A stretch of 64,000 bases of DNA from Chryseobacterium sp. OV279 (GCF_900128945.1 NZ_FQUD01000001.1:1144431-1208430); one strand, 5' to 3'. Numbered from the stretch's first letter, positions 26,653-35,235 are shown. Notes: generated by a model not told the origin, from the sequence alone. Program-made: numbers and translations.

Positions 26653-27576
26653 ATGGCAGATTTAAAAAACAAGCAAACCGCTTTAGGCGATGTAGCAGCA
26701 AGACAGCTCGCTATTGCAACCCGTACCGTTCCTCAAATGGTTTCCATCACCCCAAGATGGCTGACTCATTTGCTGAATTGGATTCCCGTAGAATCCGGTG
26801 TTTACAGATTAAATAAAGTTAAAGAAGGGAGCTATGCAGAAGTTGACTGTTCAAACAGAGATGAACGTGAACTTCCTCATACTTTTATTGATTATGTTGA
26901 GAATCCAAGGGAATACAATTTAAGCGCAGTCAATACTGTTTTAGATGTACACACCAGAGTTTCTGATTTATACAGTAAGCCGTATAACCAGATTTCAGAG
27001 CAGTTACGTCTGACCATCGAAAGTATTAAAGAAAGACAGGAGAGTGAACTCATTAATAATGCTGAGTATGGATTGTTAAACAGCATTTCACCCAATCAAA
27101 GAATAAAAACCCGGACAGGTGCGCCAACGCCGGATGATTTAGACGAACTGATTACAAAAGTCTGGAAGGAACCGGGTTTTTTCTTACTGCATCCGCTTGC
27201 TATTGCTGCATTTGGGCGGGAATGTACACGTCGTGGTGTTCCACCGCCTACGGTATCATTATTTGGATCTCAGTTTCTAACCTGGCGCGGAATTCCATTG
27301 ATTCCATCAGATAAAGTACCGATCGTTAAGGGAAAATCAAAAATCTTGCTGATCCGTACCGGCGAAAGCAGACAGGGAGTGGTCGGATTATACCAGCCAG
27401 GTTTACCGGGTGAGCAGTCCCTGGGTTTGTCTGTGCGTTTTATGGGAATCAATGATAAGGCTATTGCCTCTTACTTAGTCTCACTGTACTGTTCTCTTGC
27501 CGTTTTGGTGGAGGATTCGATTGCCGTTCTTGAGGATGTAGAAATAGGAAAGTATCATGAGTATAAATACGCTTAA
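26653..27576 (+). CDS. Family 2A encapsulin nanocompartment shell protein
   Basis: 307 residues from ATG 26653 (MADLKNKQTALGDVAARQLA); 14 extra in-frame codons before it begin with TTG and lie in the promoter. The sequence closely follows what I remember of the cyanobacterial shell protein SrpI: ARQLAIATRTVPQMVSITPR, NPREYNLSAVNTVLDVHTR, AAFGRECTRRGVPPPTVSLF, TWRGIPLIPSD, GESRQGVVGLYQPGL, LVSLYCSLAV. These proteins have the HK97 phage-capsid fold and assemble into closed shells of about 25 nm that enclose a cysteine desulfurase. The cargo gene overlaps its last 20 bases (27557-27576), giving coupled translation. No phage genes are nearby, so it is not a prophage remnant. Identity is strong; the physiological role (sulfur storage or stress) is inference from the family. 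Confidence 0.96.
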   Translation: MADLKNKQTALGDVAARQLAIATRTVPQMVSITPRWLTHLLNWIPVESGVYRLNKVKEGSYAEVDCSNRDERELPHTFIDYVENPREYNLSAVNTVLDVHTRVSDLYSKPYNQISEQLRLTIESIKERQESELINNAEYGLLNSISPNQRIKTRTGAPTPDDLDELITKVWKEPGFFLLHPLAIAAFGRECTRRGVPPPTVSLFGSQFLTWRGIPLIPSDKVPIVKGKSKILLIRTGESRQGVVGLYQPGLPGEQSLGLSVRFMGINDKAIASYLVSLYCSLAVLVEDSIAVLEDVEIGKYHEYKYA

Positions 27577-29497
27577 TAATCATAGTCTGCCCAGTGAAAA
27601 AACGTTGGAACAGTTGGCAAATCAATTGTTTTCTTCACCTCCCGGCATAGAAAACAGCTTTCCTGATGAAGCTTTGCCTGATCATGATTTTAATAAAGGA
27701 ACCTCTCAGGCCAATTTTGATTACCACGATCTGACATTAAAAGACCGTACATCTTCTTCCTTTTCAGGATTGGGAGCATCATCTTCTGCTTTGGAACGGA
27801 TAAACACTCAAAAGCCTGTTGATTCCCAATTCTATTTATCCGATCCGGTAATAACGAATAATAAGGGTATTCAGCCGTCAGTAGCAGGCAGTGGTAAATC
27901 ACCACTGTATTCCAACCAGAAAAATGAGACTGACTTCAATACCTTTCAAACCACCAGTGTAAACGATTCTCACTTTAAAATAAATGAAGCGGTAAAACAC
28001 CGTTTTAATGACATCAACCCATTTACAGAGCATCTGGATTTAGATGGCAAACAGTTCGGATTATTTTCACCGATTGAAGATGAGAGCCTGGTTAAAGCAT
28101 TATCTGATTTTAACAGATTTAATACGGTTCAGCAATTGCCGGTAATTCCCGAAACAGCTCTTGATGCAGGTAAATATTATTTCCTGCCCAACCGGATCTC
28201 ATCATTTTCAGACCGGGATTTTTCTGAACAAGAGAAGAGGGGATCGAAAGATTTTTTTGCAAACCTCAGGCAGTTTAAACCCTCCCTAAATATTGATTTA
28301 ATTAAAAAGGATTTTCCGATCTTAAGGGAACGGATCAATGGAAAACCTTTAATCTGGCTGGATAATGCTGCAACTACGCAGAAACCACAGCAGGTGATCG
28401 ACAGGATCAGTTATTTTTATGAACATGAAAATTCCAATATCCACAGGGCTGCTCATGAGCTTGCCGCCCGTGCTACTGATGCTTATGAAGATGCCCGTGA
28501 AAAAGTAAGGGCTTTTCTAAATGCCCGTTCCGCCAGTGAAATTATTTTTGTCAGAGGGACTACCGAAGGAATAAACATGATAGCGAAAAGTTGGGGAGAA
28601 CAAAATCTTAACGCCGGAGATGAAATTATTATCAGTCATTTAGAGCATCACGCCAATATTGTTCCCTGGCAACAGCTGGCCGCGAAAAAGGGACTGAAAT
28701 TAAAAGTGATCCCAGTCGATGATCAGGGGCAGGTTCTATTAGATGAATATGCTAAGCTCATAAGTCCGAAAACCAAATTAGTTTCATTTACTCAGGTATC
28801 TAACGCCTTAGGCACAGTGACTCCTGCTAAACAAATTATAGATTTAGCCCATGCTGCCGGTGCAAAAGTTTTGGTGGACGGTGCCCAGTCTGTTTCCCAT
28901 ATGCGCACTGATGTTATGACATTGGATTGTGACTGGTTTGTTTTTTCAGGCCATAAGGTATTTGGACCAACAGGAATCGGAGCTGTCTACGGGAAGGAAG
29001 ATTTACTGAATCAAACGGAACCGTGGCAGGGTGGTGGCAATATGATTAAAGATGTAACTTTTGAGCATACGCAGTATCATGAGACTCCATCAAGGTTTGA
29101 AGCAGGCACCGGAAATATAGCTGACGCGGTTGGATTGGGAGCAGCTATAGATTATGTAAATAAAATTGGCATTGATTTAATCCACCAGTATGAACATTAT
29201 TTATTGGTGTATGCGACTAAGCTTCTCAATGAAATACCCGGATTAACGTTAATTGGTACAGCCAATGAAAAAGCCAGTGTGCTGTCCTTTGTCTTTAAAG
29301 GATATACCAATGATGAAGTAGGACAGGCTTTAAACAGGCAGGGAATTGCCGTGAGAACCGGTCATCATTGTGCACAGCCCATTCTGCGGAGATTTAATTT
29401 GGAAAGTACCGTGAGACCGTCACTTGCTTTTTATAATACCTGTGAAGATGTAGATGTGCTGGTAGAAAGTTTATACAGACTCAGAAGCGGTTATTAA
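27557..29497 (+). CDS. Encapsulin cargo: cysteine desulfurase with disordered N-terminal targeting domain
   Basis: 646 residues. Residues 244-646 are a class II (SufS-type) cysteine desulfurase: LDNAATTQKP, HRAAHELAARATD, SHLEHHANIVPW, PLP lysine K467 in SGHKVFGPTG, catalytic cysteine C605 in RTGHHCAQP. It removes sulfur from L-cysteine, leaving alanine and an enzyme persulfide. Residues 1-243 are Ser/Asn/Pro-rich with little predicted structure. They include LEQLANQLFSSPPG (17-30), which resembles the LARLAN-type motif reported in the unstructured N-terminal domain that loads cyanobacterial cargo into SrpI shells. No SufU or SufE is adjacent, so the sulfur acceptor is open. The start codon lies inside the shell gene. 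Confidence 0.95.
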   Translation: MSINTLNNHSLPSEKTLEQLANQLFSSPPGIENSFPDEALPDHDFNKGTSQANFDYHDLTLKDRTSSSFSGLGASSSALERINTQKPVDSQFYLSDPVITNNKGIQPSVAGSGKSPLYSNQKNETDFNTFQTTSVNDSHFKINEAVKHRFNDINPFTEHLDLDGKQFGLFSPIEDESLVKALSDFNRFNTVQQLPVIPETALDAGKYYFLPNRISSFSDRDFSEQEKRGSKDFFANLRQFKPSLNIDLIKKDFPILRERINGKPLIWLDNAATTQKPQQVIDRISYFYEHENSNIHRAAHELAARATDAYEDAREKVRAFLNARSASEIIFVRGTTEGINMIAKSWGEQNLNAGDEIIISHLEHHANIVPWQQLAAKKGLKLKVIPVDDQGQVLLDEYAKLISPKTKLVSFTQVSNALGTVTPAKQIIDLAHAAGAKVLVDGAQSVSHMRTDVMTLDCDWFVFSGHKVFGPTGIGAVYGKEDLLNQTEPWQGGGNMIKDVTFEHTQYHETPSRFEAGTGNIADAVGLGAAIDYVNKIGIDLIHQYEHYLLVYATKLLNEIPGLTLIGTANEKASVLSFVFKGYTNDEVGQALNRQGIAVRTGHHCAQPILRRFNLESTVRPSLAFYNTCEDVDVLVESLYRLRSGY

Positions 29498-29524
29498 TAG
29501 TTGAAAAGTCATTAAAGCTTAAAA

Positions 29525-29614
29525 ATGGCAGTATTAAGCAGGGAAATCCTGGCACAAAATACTTATAAAAAACCTTCCGGATTTTCGGAAGGTTTTTTTA
29601 TTTTTGAACTATGA
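29525..29614 (+). pseudogene. 29-codon remnant, possibly the start of a lost third encapsulin-operon gene
   Basis: A short frame MAVLSREILAQNTYKKPSG begins 27 bases after the cargo stop, then reads straight through the terminator and stops in the murF start codon (ATGA overlap). The first 14 residues read like a genuine N terminus and the rest is translated terminator. I read it as a gene truncated by deletion; it may also be chance. Family unknown. Confidence 0.35.
29567..29599 (+). terminator. Terminator of the encapsulin unit
   Basis: AAAAAACCTTCCG (29567-29579) / CGGAAGG plus T run (29586-29599). It ends 11 bases before murF, which therefore needs read-through or a promoter overlapping the terminator. 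Confidence 0.88.
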
Positions 29615-30882
29615 ATATAGAACAGTTTTATCCTTTATTTTTAAAGTCAGATAAAGTAACGATCGACAGCAGAAAAGTCGGGAAGAATGATATTTTCTTT
29701 GCTTTTTCGGGTGATAATTTCAATGCAGCAACCTTAGCAGAAAAAGCCGCTGACGATGGTGCTTTGGCCTCTATCGTGGAGCAGCCGGAATTTGAAAATA
29801 AAGACCGAAACATTTTCTATGTTCCGTCTACCCTGGAATTTCTCCAGCAGCTTGCCATTTATCACAGAAATCAGCTGGATATTCCGATTATTGGGCTTAC
29901 GGGCAGCAATGGGAAGACAACCACTAAAGAAATCATTCATGCCGTGCTTTCAGAGAAATTCAATGTGCAGTATACGTATGGAAATTTAAATAATCATATC
30001 GGAGTTCCGCTGACGATTCTTTCCATTAAACCTGAACATGAAATGGCCGTTATCGAAATGGGAGCCAATCATCAGAAAGAAATAGAGCTTCTGTGTACCA
30101 TTTCCCAACCGGATTTCGGATATATTACTAACTTTGGAAAAGCCCATCTGGAAGGTTTTGGAGGATTTGAAGGCGTGATTAAAGGAAAATCTGAGCTTTA
30201 TGATTATCTGAAAACGAACGGACGAACTATTGTCGTGAATGAGAATGATCCCATTCAGGCAGAAAAAACTCAAAATTATACCCCAAAAATCACTTTCGGA
30301 AAAGAAACTTCGGATTATCAGTTCGGACTGTTTTCAGAAGAACATTTTGTAGGGCTGGAGTTTCAGGGATTAAAAGCGGTGTCCAAACTGACCGGAGAAT
30401 ATAATTTTACCAATCTGTGTGCGGCAGCCAGCCTTGGCCTTCATTTCGGAATCAGCTTTGAAAAAATAAAACATGCCGTTGAAAATTATACGCCAACGAA
30501 CATGCGTTCGCAGGTAGTGAAAAAAGAGGGAAGAACGCTGGTACTCGATACTTACAATGCCAATCCAAGCTCAATGACAGCTTCTCTGCATAACTTTGTT
30601 ACATTCGAAGGCAGTAAGACCATCATTATCGGAGATATGCTTGAATTGGGGGCAGAAAGTGAGAAAGAACATCAGAGTATTTTAAAACTTGCTCAGGAAT
30701 TGGCCTTTGACCAGATTATTACCGTAGGAAAATATTTTAAAACAGTCAATCCTTCAGCATTGTCTTTTGACAATACTGCAGAACTGATAGAATACCTTCA
30801 GCAGAATACCATTCAGTCTGAAAATATCCTGTTAAAAGGGTCAAGAGGAATTGCTCTTGAAAAATCGATAGACTTTATTTAA
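29611..30882 (+). CDS. murF: UDP-N-acetylmuramoyl-tripeptide--D-alanyl-D-alanine ligase
   Basis: 423 residues. Adds D-Ala-D-Ala to the UDP-MurNAc-tripeptide, last cytosolic step of peptidoglycan precursor synthesis. Mur ligase domains: N-terminal uridine-binding part (TIDSRKVGKNDIFFAFSGDNF), central ATPase with P-loop GLTGSNGKTTTKEI near residue 96, VIEMGANHQKEI, C-terminal domain with LVLDTYNANPSSM and IIIGDMLELGAESE. Normal length. No promoter is obvious because a terminator ends 11 bases upstream. Its last 8 bases overlap the convergent Nudix gene. Confidence 0.96.
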   Translation: MNIEQFYPLFLKSDKVTIDSRKVGKNDIFFAFSGDNFNAATLAEKAADDGALASIVEQPEFENKDRNIFYVPSTLEFLQQLAIYHRNQLDIPIIGLTGSNGKTTTKEIIHAVLSEKFNVQYTYGNLNNHIGVPLTILSIKPEHEMAVIEMGANHQKEIELLCTISQPDFGYITNFGKAHLEGFGGFEGVIKGKSELYDYLKTNGRTIVVNENDPIQAEKTQNYTPKITFGKETSDYQFGLFSEEHFVGLEFQGLKAVSKLTGEYNFTNLCAAASLGLHFGISFEKIKHAVENYTPTNMRSQVVKKEGRTLVLDTYNANPSSMTASLHNFVTFEGSKTIIIGDMLELGAESEKEHQSILKLAQELAFDQIITVGKYFKTVNPSALSFDNTAELIEYLQQNTIQSENILLKGSRGIALEKSIDFI

Positions 30883-31486
30883 GCTTTAGATTCCAGAAAT
30901 CTTTTACAATAAGTTTGATATTCTGAAAAGTGCTTGGGAAAACTTCATCCTCTATCTGAGTGGTGTTTTTCCAGGCTACTTCAGTAATGCCTTCTTCGAT
31001 CTGTGGTTTCGAAGTATCTTCTCCATTGAAGTTCATTTCAAACCAATGCGTGCATTTAAGGATCTTTTCACCGTTTCTTTCGATATAGATGTGATACGTC
31101 GTATTGATGAATTGCAAGAGTTCTACGTCTTTAAGGCCGGTTTCCTCTTCAATCTCTCTTACGGCAGATTCCTCGCGGGATTCCCCTTTTTCCATCTTAC
31201 CCTTCGGAAGATCCCATTTGCCTAAACGTTTGATAAAAAGAAGTTCTCCCTGAGGATTGCTCACCAGACCTCCGGCAGCTTCTATGATTCTGAAAAGCTT
31301 TTGAAACTCTTTCCAGATCTCTTCAATATTCTCACCGAAAACATTCAGTTCCTTCACGGAAGTGTTTTCCAAAATATCCAATGCCATCTCTAAAGTTGTG
31401 AAACTTTCGTACCTAAGTTCTTTTTCAAGATGCTCGGGATGCTTAGACACCAATAATTTTTTTTCGTTCACAAAAACTTTATACAT
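30875..31486 (-). CDS. Nudix hydrolase
   Basis: 203 residues. The Nudix box is complete: G-K-M-E-K-G-E-S then REESAVREIEEETGL (residues about 114-136), so it should hydrolyse nucleoside diphosphate-X compounds with Mg2+. An N-terminal 65-residue extension (MYKVFVNEKKLLVSKHPEHL) precedes the domain and is of unknown use. Substrate unknown. The 3-prime end overlaps murF by 8 bases on the other strand; the 5-prime end shares a 40-base divergent promoter region with the SRPBCC gene. Confidence 0.9.
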   Translation of the reverse strand: MYKVFVNEKKLLVSKHPEHLEKELRYESFTTLEMALDILENTSVKELNVFGENIEEIWKEFQKLFRIIEAAGGLVSNPQGELLFIKRLGKWDLPKGKMEKGESREESAVREIEEETGLKDVELLQFINTTYHIYIERNGEKILKCTHWFEMNFNGEDTSKPQIEEGITEVAWKNTTQIEDEVFPSTFQNIKLIVKDFWNLKLK

Positions 31487-31522
31487 ATATTTGTAAGAAT
31501 TAAGAATTTAAATACAAAAATA
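31486..31522. promoter_or_regulatory. Interlocked divergent promoters
   Basis: Plus-strand -7 box TATATTTG (31486-31493) for the SRPBCC gene lies at the Nudix start codon. The minus-strand box TATTTTTG (31515-31522) for the Nudix gene lies just before the SRPBCC start. Each promoter sits inside the other gene's leader, so the two transcripts would overlap by about 10 bases. Confidence 0.55.
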
Positions 31523-31526
31523 AAAA

Positions 31527-31916
31527 ATGAATTTAGAAGGACGAAAGATTATTGTCAATAAATCATCTAAAGAATTGTCTGAAATATTGAAATCGCCTGA
31601 AAACTATAAAGATTTTATGCCGGACGGTCTTCAGAAATTCGAAACAAGAGACAACGGATTCAAATTCGGTCTTCAGGGAATGCCTGAAATTGCTTTGAAA
31701 ATAGATGAAGTGAACGAGCAGAAAGCTGTTTTGAAGTCAGCAAGCTCAAGTCTGGATTTTACATTAACGGCTGCTTTAAACCCTGTTAATGATACGCAGA
31801 CTGAAGTTCAGATGCTTTTTGAAGGGAAGTTCAATCCTTTTATCAAAATGATGGTAGAAAAGCCGCTTCAAAACTTTATCAATACACTCACCGATAAGAT
31901 CGAAGTTTACAAATAA
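31527..31916 (+). CDS. SRPBCC (START-like) family protein
   Basis: 129 residues with the helix-grip layout: N-terminal strand MNLEGRKIIVNKSSKELSEIL, a strand-rich middle (FKFGLQGMPEIALKIDEV; SSSLDFTLTAALNPVN; QTEVQMLFEGKF) and a long C-terminal helix (MMVEKPLQNFINTLTDKIEVYK). Such proteins bind small hydrophobic ligands or lipids. No signal peptide. Divergent from the Nudix gene. Ligand unknown. Confidence 0.75.
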   Translation: MNLEGRKIIVNKSSKELSEILKSPENYKDFMPDGLQKFETRDNGFKFGLQGMPEIALKIDEVNEQKAVLKSASSSLDFTLTAALNPVNDTQTEVQMLFEGKFNPFIKMMVEKPLQNFINTLTDKIEVYK

Positions 31917-31921
31917 ATAGG

Positions 31922-31947
31922 AGTCCTGATTTTTCAGGACTTTTTTA
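31922..31947 (+). terminator. Terminator of the SRPBCC gene
   Basis: AGTCCTGA / TCAGGACT stem with TTTT loop and T run, 5 bases past the stop. Confidence 0.85.
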
Positions 31948-31949
31948 TT

Positions 31950-32110
31950 GCTGTACGGGTTTTAGAGTTTCGTGATTTAGTTGCTAGTTTATTAGTTGCT
32001 AGTTCGTCGTAATTAAGTTAATGAGTTATGGTCTGATGTCTGGTATCTGAAATCTGATGTCTAAAATCTTGACTCTTGGTTCTCAAAAACTCACCATTGA
32101 CATTGTCTCC
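31950..32110 (+). repeat. Dispersed repeat A1
   Basis: Contains GTTGCTAGTTTATTAGTTGC, AAGTTAATGAGTTATGGTCT, GTCTGGTATCTGAAATCTGA and GTCTAAAATCTTGACTCTTG. The same chain of words occurs at 36700-36900 (reverse), 38095-38235 and 47400-47600. Confidence 0.75.
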
Positions 32111-32115
32111 CGAAA

Positions 32116-33159
32116 TCAACAAATTAAGCCCGAACTATGATCTGCTGTACTTCCGGTAGCAGAAGCCAGTACATTGATTTCATTATTAAATCTTAGAACA
32201 CCCATAAAAGCAAAAATCAGAGCTTCTTTAAAATCAATGATCTCTTTTTCCGGAATGATGATCGCAGACTCAGTTTTTTCTTTGATTTTTTCAATCAGGA
32301 AAGTATTGTAAGTGCCTCCGCCGGTGAAGAGAATATTTTGTAAATTCTTTTGATTAATAATCTCTGAAATCTGCTGAGCGGCATGTTCAGTAAAAGTAGC
32401 CATAGCATCTGCGGTATCCATGTTTTCCAATAAAGGAAAAATATGTTCACAGCACCATTCGATGCCTAATGATTTGGGATGTGGCTGGCTGTAGAACTCA
32501 AGAGAATTAAGCTTTGTTAAAAGATCTTCATCAATCACACCTTTTCTCGCCAGATCACCATTTTCGTCAAAATTTTTATTGAATTTTTGTGCGAGTCTGT
32601 TCAATACAATATTAACCGGGGCAATATCGAAAGCTATTCTTTTACCATCCTGTTGTAAGGAAATATTGGAAAATCCGCCTAAGTTGAGGCAGGCATCATA
32701 TTCTGAAAAAAGCAACTCATCTCCGATAGGGACTAAAGGGGCTCCGTTTCCTCCCATCAGAACATCCTGACTTCTGAAATCGTAAATGACAGGAAGGGCA
32801 GTTTCTATTTTGATGGCTCTTCCGTCTCCGATCTGTAATGTAAACTTTTTCTGAGGCTGATGAAAAACCGTATGGCCGTGAGACGCGATCAGATCGATGT
32901 GTTCAAGGTGGTTATTGTCAATGAATTCTTTGACTTTTTGACCCAGATAAAAACCATATTCCGAATGAAGTTCCAATAGTTCTTCTGGTGATAAATGGAT
33001 GGCGTTTCTGAGCTTTTCTTCCCAGTTTTCGGGATAGGGAAGGGTTTCTGCCTTAAGGATCTGAAAATTCCAGCCGTTTTGTTTTTCAAAAGCGGCAAAA
33101 CATATATCCAGACCGTCCAGACTGGTGCCGGACATGAGTCCAATAGCCTGAAATCTCAT
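32116..33159 (-). CDS. anmK: Anhydro-N-acetylmuramic acid kinase
   Basis: 347 residues from ATG 33159. Phosphorylates and opens 1,6-anhydroMurNAc to MurNAc-6-P in peptidoglycan recycling. ASKHA kinase fold with signature MRFQAIGLMSGTSLDGLD at the N terminus, ASHGHTVFHQP, LNLGGFSNIS and the C-terminal ILFTGGGTYNTFL. A longer frame to 33243 runs back into lptC and should be ignored: the lptC stop codon is separated from this ATG by one base, so the two are translationally linked. The operon order is OMP, lptC, anmK. Confidence 0.95.
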   Translation of the reverse strand: MRFQAIGLMSGTSLDGLDICFAAFEKQNGWNFQILKAETLPYPENWEEKLRNAIHLSPEELLELHSEYGFYLGQKVKEFIDNNHLEHIDLIASHGHTVFHQPQKKFTLQIGDGRAIKIETALPVIYDFRSQDVLMGGNGAPLVPIGDELLFSEYDACLNLGGFSNISLQQDGKRIAFDIAPVNIVLNRLAQKFNKNFDENGDLARKGVIDEDLLTKLNSLEFYSQPHPKSLGIEWCCEHIFPLLENMDTADAMATFTEHAAQQISEIINQKNLQNILFTGGGTYNTFLIEKIKEKTESAIIIPEKEIIDFKEALIFAFMGVLRFNNEINVLASATGSTADHSSGLIC

Positions 33160-33160
33160 G

Positions 33161-33757
33161 TTATTGTGGTGTTTTCTTTTCTTCGAGTCTTTTTGTACTG
33201 AAATCTCCGGAATTATTGAAGAACTTGTATTCCGAGAAATCATCTTTAGCCGTCATCCCATTCGCGCCTACAAGAGTAGAGCCATCTTCCATGGTTACGT
33301 AAACCGTGTCTTTGGTGTAGATTCTGTTTTTTCTCTGGTCCCAGTAAATACTCTGCATTGCAAAACGCTGTCCTTCATTGGTCGTAATTCTTACATCACC
33401 TTTTGCTTCGTAGAATTTTTTATATTCAAAAATACGGGCATATTTGGCGGTGATTTTTCCGGGTACTTTAGGTTTCTTTTTATCGAAAAACTCGATGTTG
33501 ATTCCTTTTCTTGCCACTACGTAAGGACTGTCGATCAGTTCATATTTTTCAATGATCGGAGCTTTGGCTTTTAATGAGATAAACCCTGAATCCCTTTGGA
33601 TAATATTGGCATTATTGATGATCTGTGAAGGGAAGTTTTTGCTTTTGCTTCCATTGGCCTTGGTAAGATCCTCTTCGCAGGATGTCAGTATAAAAAATAT
33701 AGCACAACTAAAAAGGCATGCTATATTTTTATATGATATTTTTTTTGAAAAATTCAT
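33161..33757 (-). CDS. lptC: LptC family LPS-export protein
   Basis: 198 residues from ATG 33757, with a membrane anchor/lipoprotein signal (FSCAIFFILTSC). The beta-jellyroll domain follows (IEKYELIDSPYVVARKGINIEFFD; AKYARIFEYKKFYEAKGDVRITTNEGQ; LVGANGMTAKDDFSEYKFFNNSGDFS), typical of LptC/OstA N-domain proteins that pass LPS from the LptBFG transporter to LptA. The lipobox Cys is unusual for LptC of Proteobacteria but common in Bacteroidetes. It starts 1 base after the OMP gene ends and anmK follows after 1 base. Confidence 0.9.
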   Translation of the reverse strand: MNFSKKISYKNIACLFSCAIFFILTSCEEDLTKANGSKSKNFPSQIINNANIIQRDSGFISLKAKAPIIEKYELIDSPYVVARKGINIEFFDKKKPKVPGKITAKYARIFEYKKFYEAKGDVRITTNEGQRFAMQSIYWDQRKNRIYTKDTVYVTMEDGSTLVGANGMTAKDDFSEYKFFNNSGDFSTKRLEEKKTPQ

Positions 33758-33758
33758 T

Positions 33759-35042
33759 TTAGTTGTAAAGAGTCTTTCTGAACCATCTGTCAGCAAAGTT
33801 GAAACCAACTCTCAGGTTGATGTAGTTCTGGTTGATCAGGTTATTGTTAAGAGTTCCTCTCTTTCCTAATTCTACACCCAGTTCAAGACCGCTCATTCTG
33901 GTAATGCTGCTTGTTTTGAACGGAAGTAACACCCCTGCAGAGATTCCAAACTTATTGATGCTGTTCCCGTCTAACTTAAGGTTTCCTCTTTCATAGAAGG
34001 CTCCATATCTGTAGATCACTCTTGAGAAATAATTTCTGAAGTTGTTGTAATTAGGTAAGTACCATCCTCCGGCAGAGATTCTGTAGGTATCCTGGAAGTC
34101 AAAAGACTTTCCGAAATAAGAAATATCTTCTCCTTTTTTATAGTCAAGCTGTCCTGATACAAACCAGTGGTTTTCACTTCCGTAACCTACCCCTAAAGAG
34201 GCCTGCAATGGAAGAAGGTTTTTAGAACTTGTACTTTTCTGCTCTATAATAGTTTCCAAAGACTTTACACTTTCTGCAACATCACTATATCTGTACGTAC
34301 TGTTGGTATAGTCAGTAGTCATATTACTGGTGTTTCCAAATGTAGCCGTAGCACCGATGGTAAGCTTTTTGTCTGTACGTGTGTTCAGAGCCTGATAGCT
34401 ACCTCCCAACGTAAAGTTGAAGTTTTTGATACTGTTTTTAGTCTCGTATCCGTTGATGTATTCAGTATTTTGAATCCTAAGCTCGTTTAGGTCATACAGG
34501 TTTCCAAAATAAAGATTGGCTCTCAAACCCACTGCAAAATTCTGATCAATTTTATAAGAAACAGCAGCTTGCGCAGTATTCAGAGTTCCACTTCCTTTAA
34601 AACGGTTAGCATACATTACCCCGTCTGCTCCGGTGGTTGTATTTACAATATCATAGCTCTTAGAGCTGTATGGCTGATAGGAAATTCCCATTTTTACCTT
34701 TGGAGACAAAGGGAAAGCTAGGGCAATATTAGAAAGATACGTAGAATGTTTGGTAGACTTTGTATCGTTGTAATTTGTTTTGAAGTAATTGTTTTCGTTG
34801 GTAGCTTCCAGTCTGATACTTGTAAGCTCGAAATTAGAGTTATTCGCAGGGTTTGCGAAATTGAAGCTGCTCGTGAAATCACTGATATAAGCAGTAGAAA
34901 TACCACCCATAGAGGCAGTTTCAATAGTATTATCATATTTTACATCTCCAATTCCATAAGTTGCATACGGAGAGTTACTTAGACTCTGTGCATTTAGGAA
35001 GTATCCAACTGATATGAATGATACCGCAAAGATTTTTTTCAT
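33759..35042 (-). CDS. Outer membrane beta-barrel protein (FadL-like)
   Basis: 427 residues, signal peptide MKKIFAVSFISVGYFLNAQ. The mature part begins LSNSPYATYGIGDVKYDN and continues with repeated amphipathic strands ending in an aromatic C terminus (NLRVGFNFADRWFRKTLYN). It resembles flavobacterial FadL/OMPP1-type barrels encoded before lptC. It is the first gene of an OMP-lptC-anmK unit, which suggests an envelope role, perhaps lipid or LPS related. Specific function unknown. Confidence 0.75.
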   Translation of the reverse strand: MKKIFAVSFISVGYFLNAQSLSNSPYATYGIGDVKYDNTIETASMGGISTAYISDFTSSFNFANPANNSNFELTSIRLEATNENNYFKTNYNDTKSTKHSTYLSNIALAFPLSPKVKMGISYQPYSSKSYDIVNTTTGADGVMYANRFKGSGTLNTAQAAVSYKIDQNFAVGLRANLYFGNLYDLNELRIQNTEYINGYETKNSIKNFNFTLGGSYQALNTRTDKKLTIGATATFGNTSNMTTDYTNSTYRYSDVAESVKSLETIIEQKSTSSKNLLPLQASLGVGYGSENHWFVSGQLDYKKGEDISYFGKSFDFQDTYRISAGGWYLPNYNNFRNYFSRVIYRYGAFYERGNLKLDGNSINKFGISAGVLLPFKTSSITRMSGLELGVELGKRGTLNNNLINQNYINLRVGFNFADRWFRKTLYN

Positions 35043-35183
35043 TCTTTATTTTTAAAACAATGCGCAAATATCTTAAATATTAATGAATTGTAAAAATTAT
35101 ATGTGGTTAAAGTTTGTTAAGGGCCTGTCTTTAAAAGAAAAATGCAATTTTTTACAAATAAAAATAGCAATTCTATTATGTAG

Positions 35184-35217
35184 AAAAGACCATTCATATG
35201 CGGTGAATGGTCTTTTT
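35184..35217 (-). terminator. Bidirectional-looking terminator after the aldehyde dehydrogenase gene
   Basis: AAAAGACCATTCA (35184-35196) / TGAATGGTCTTTTTT (35204-35217). On the minus strand it follows the aldehyde dehydrogenase stop by 18 bases. Confidence 0.85.
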
Positions 35218-35235
35218 TAGTCTTAAATCAGTAAA

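Noticed and set aside
26653..27576. Possible prophage capsid
   Set aside because: The protein has the HK97 fold but no portal, terminase, protease or tail genes are nearby, and the cargo gene overlaps it.
33160..33243. N-terminal extension of AnmK
   Set aside because: It reads back into lptC; the family signature begins at ATG 33159.
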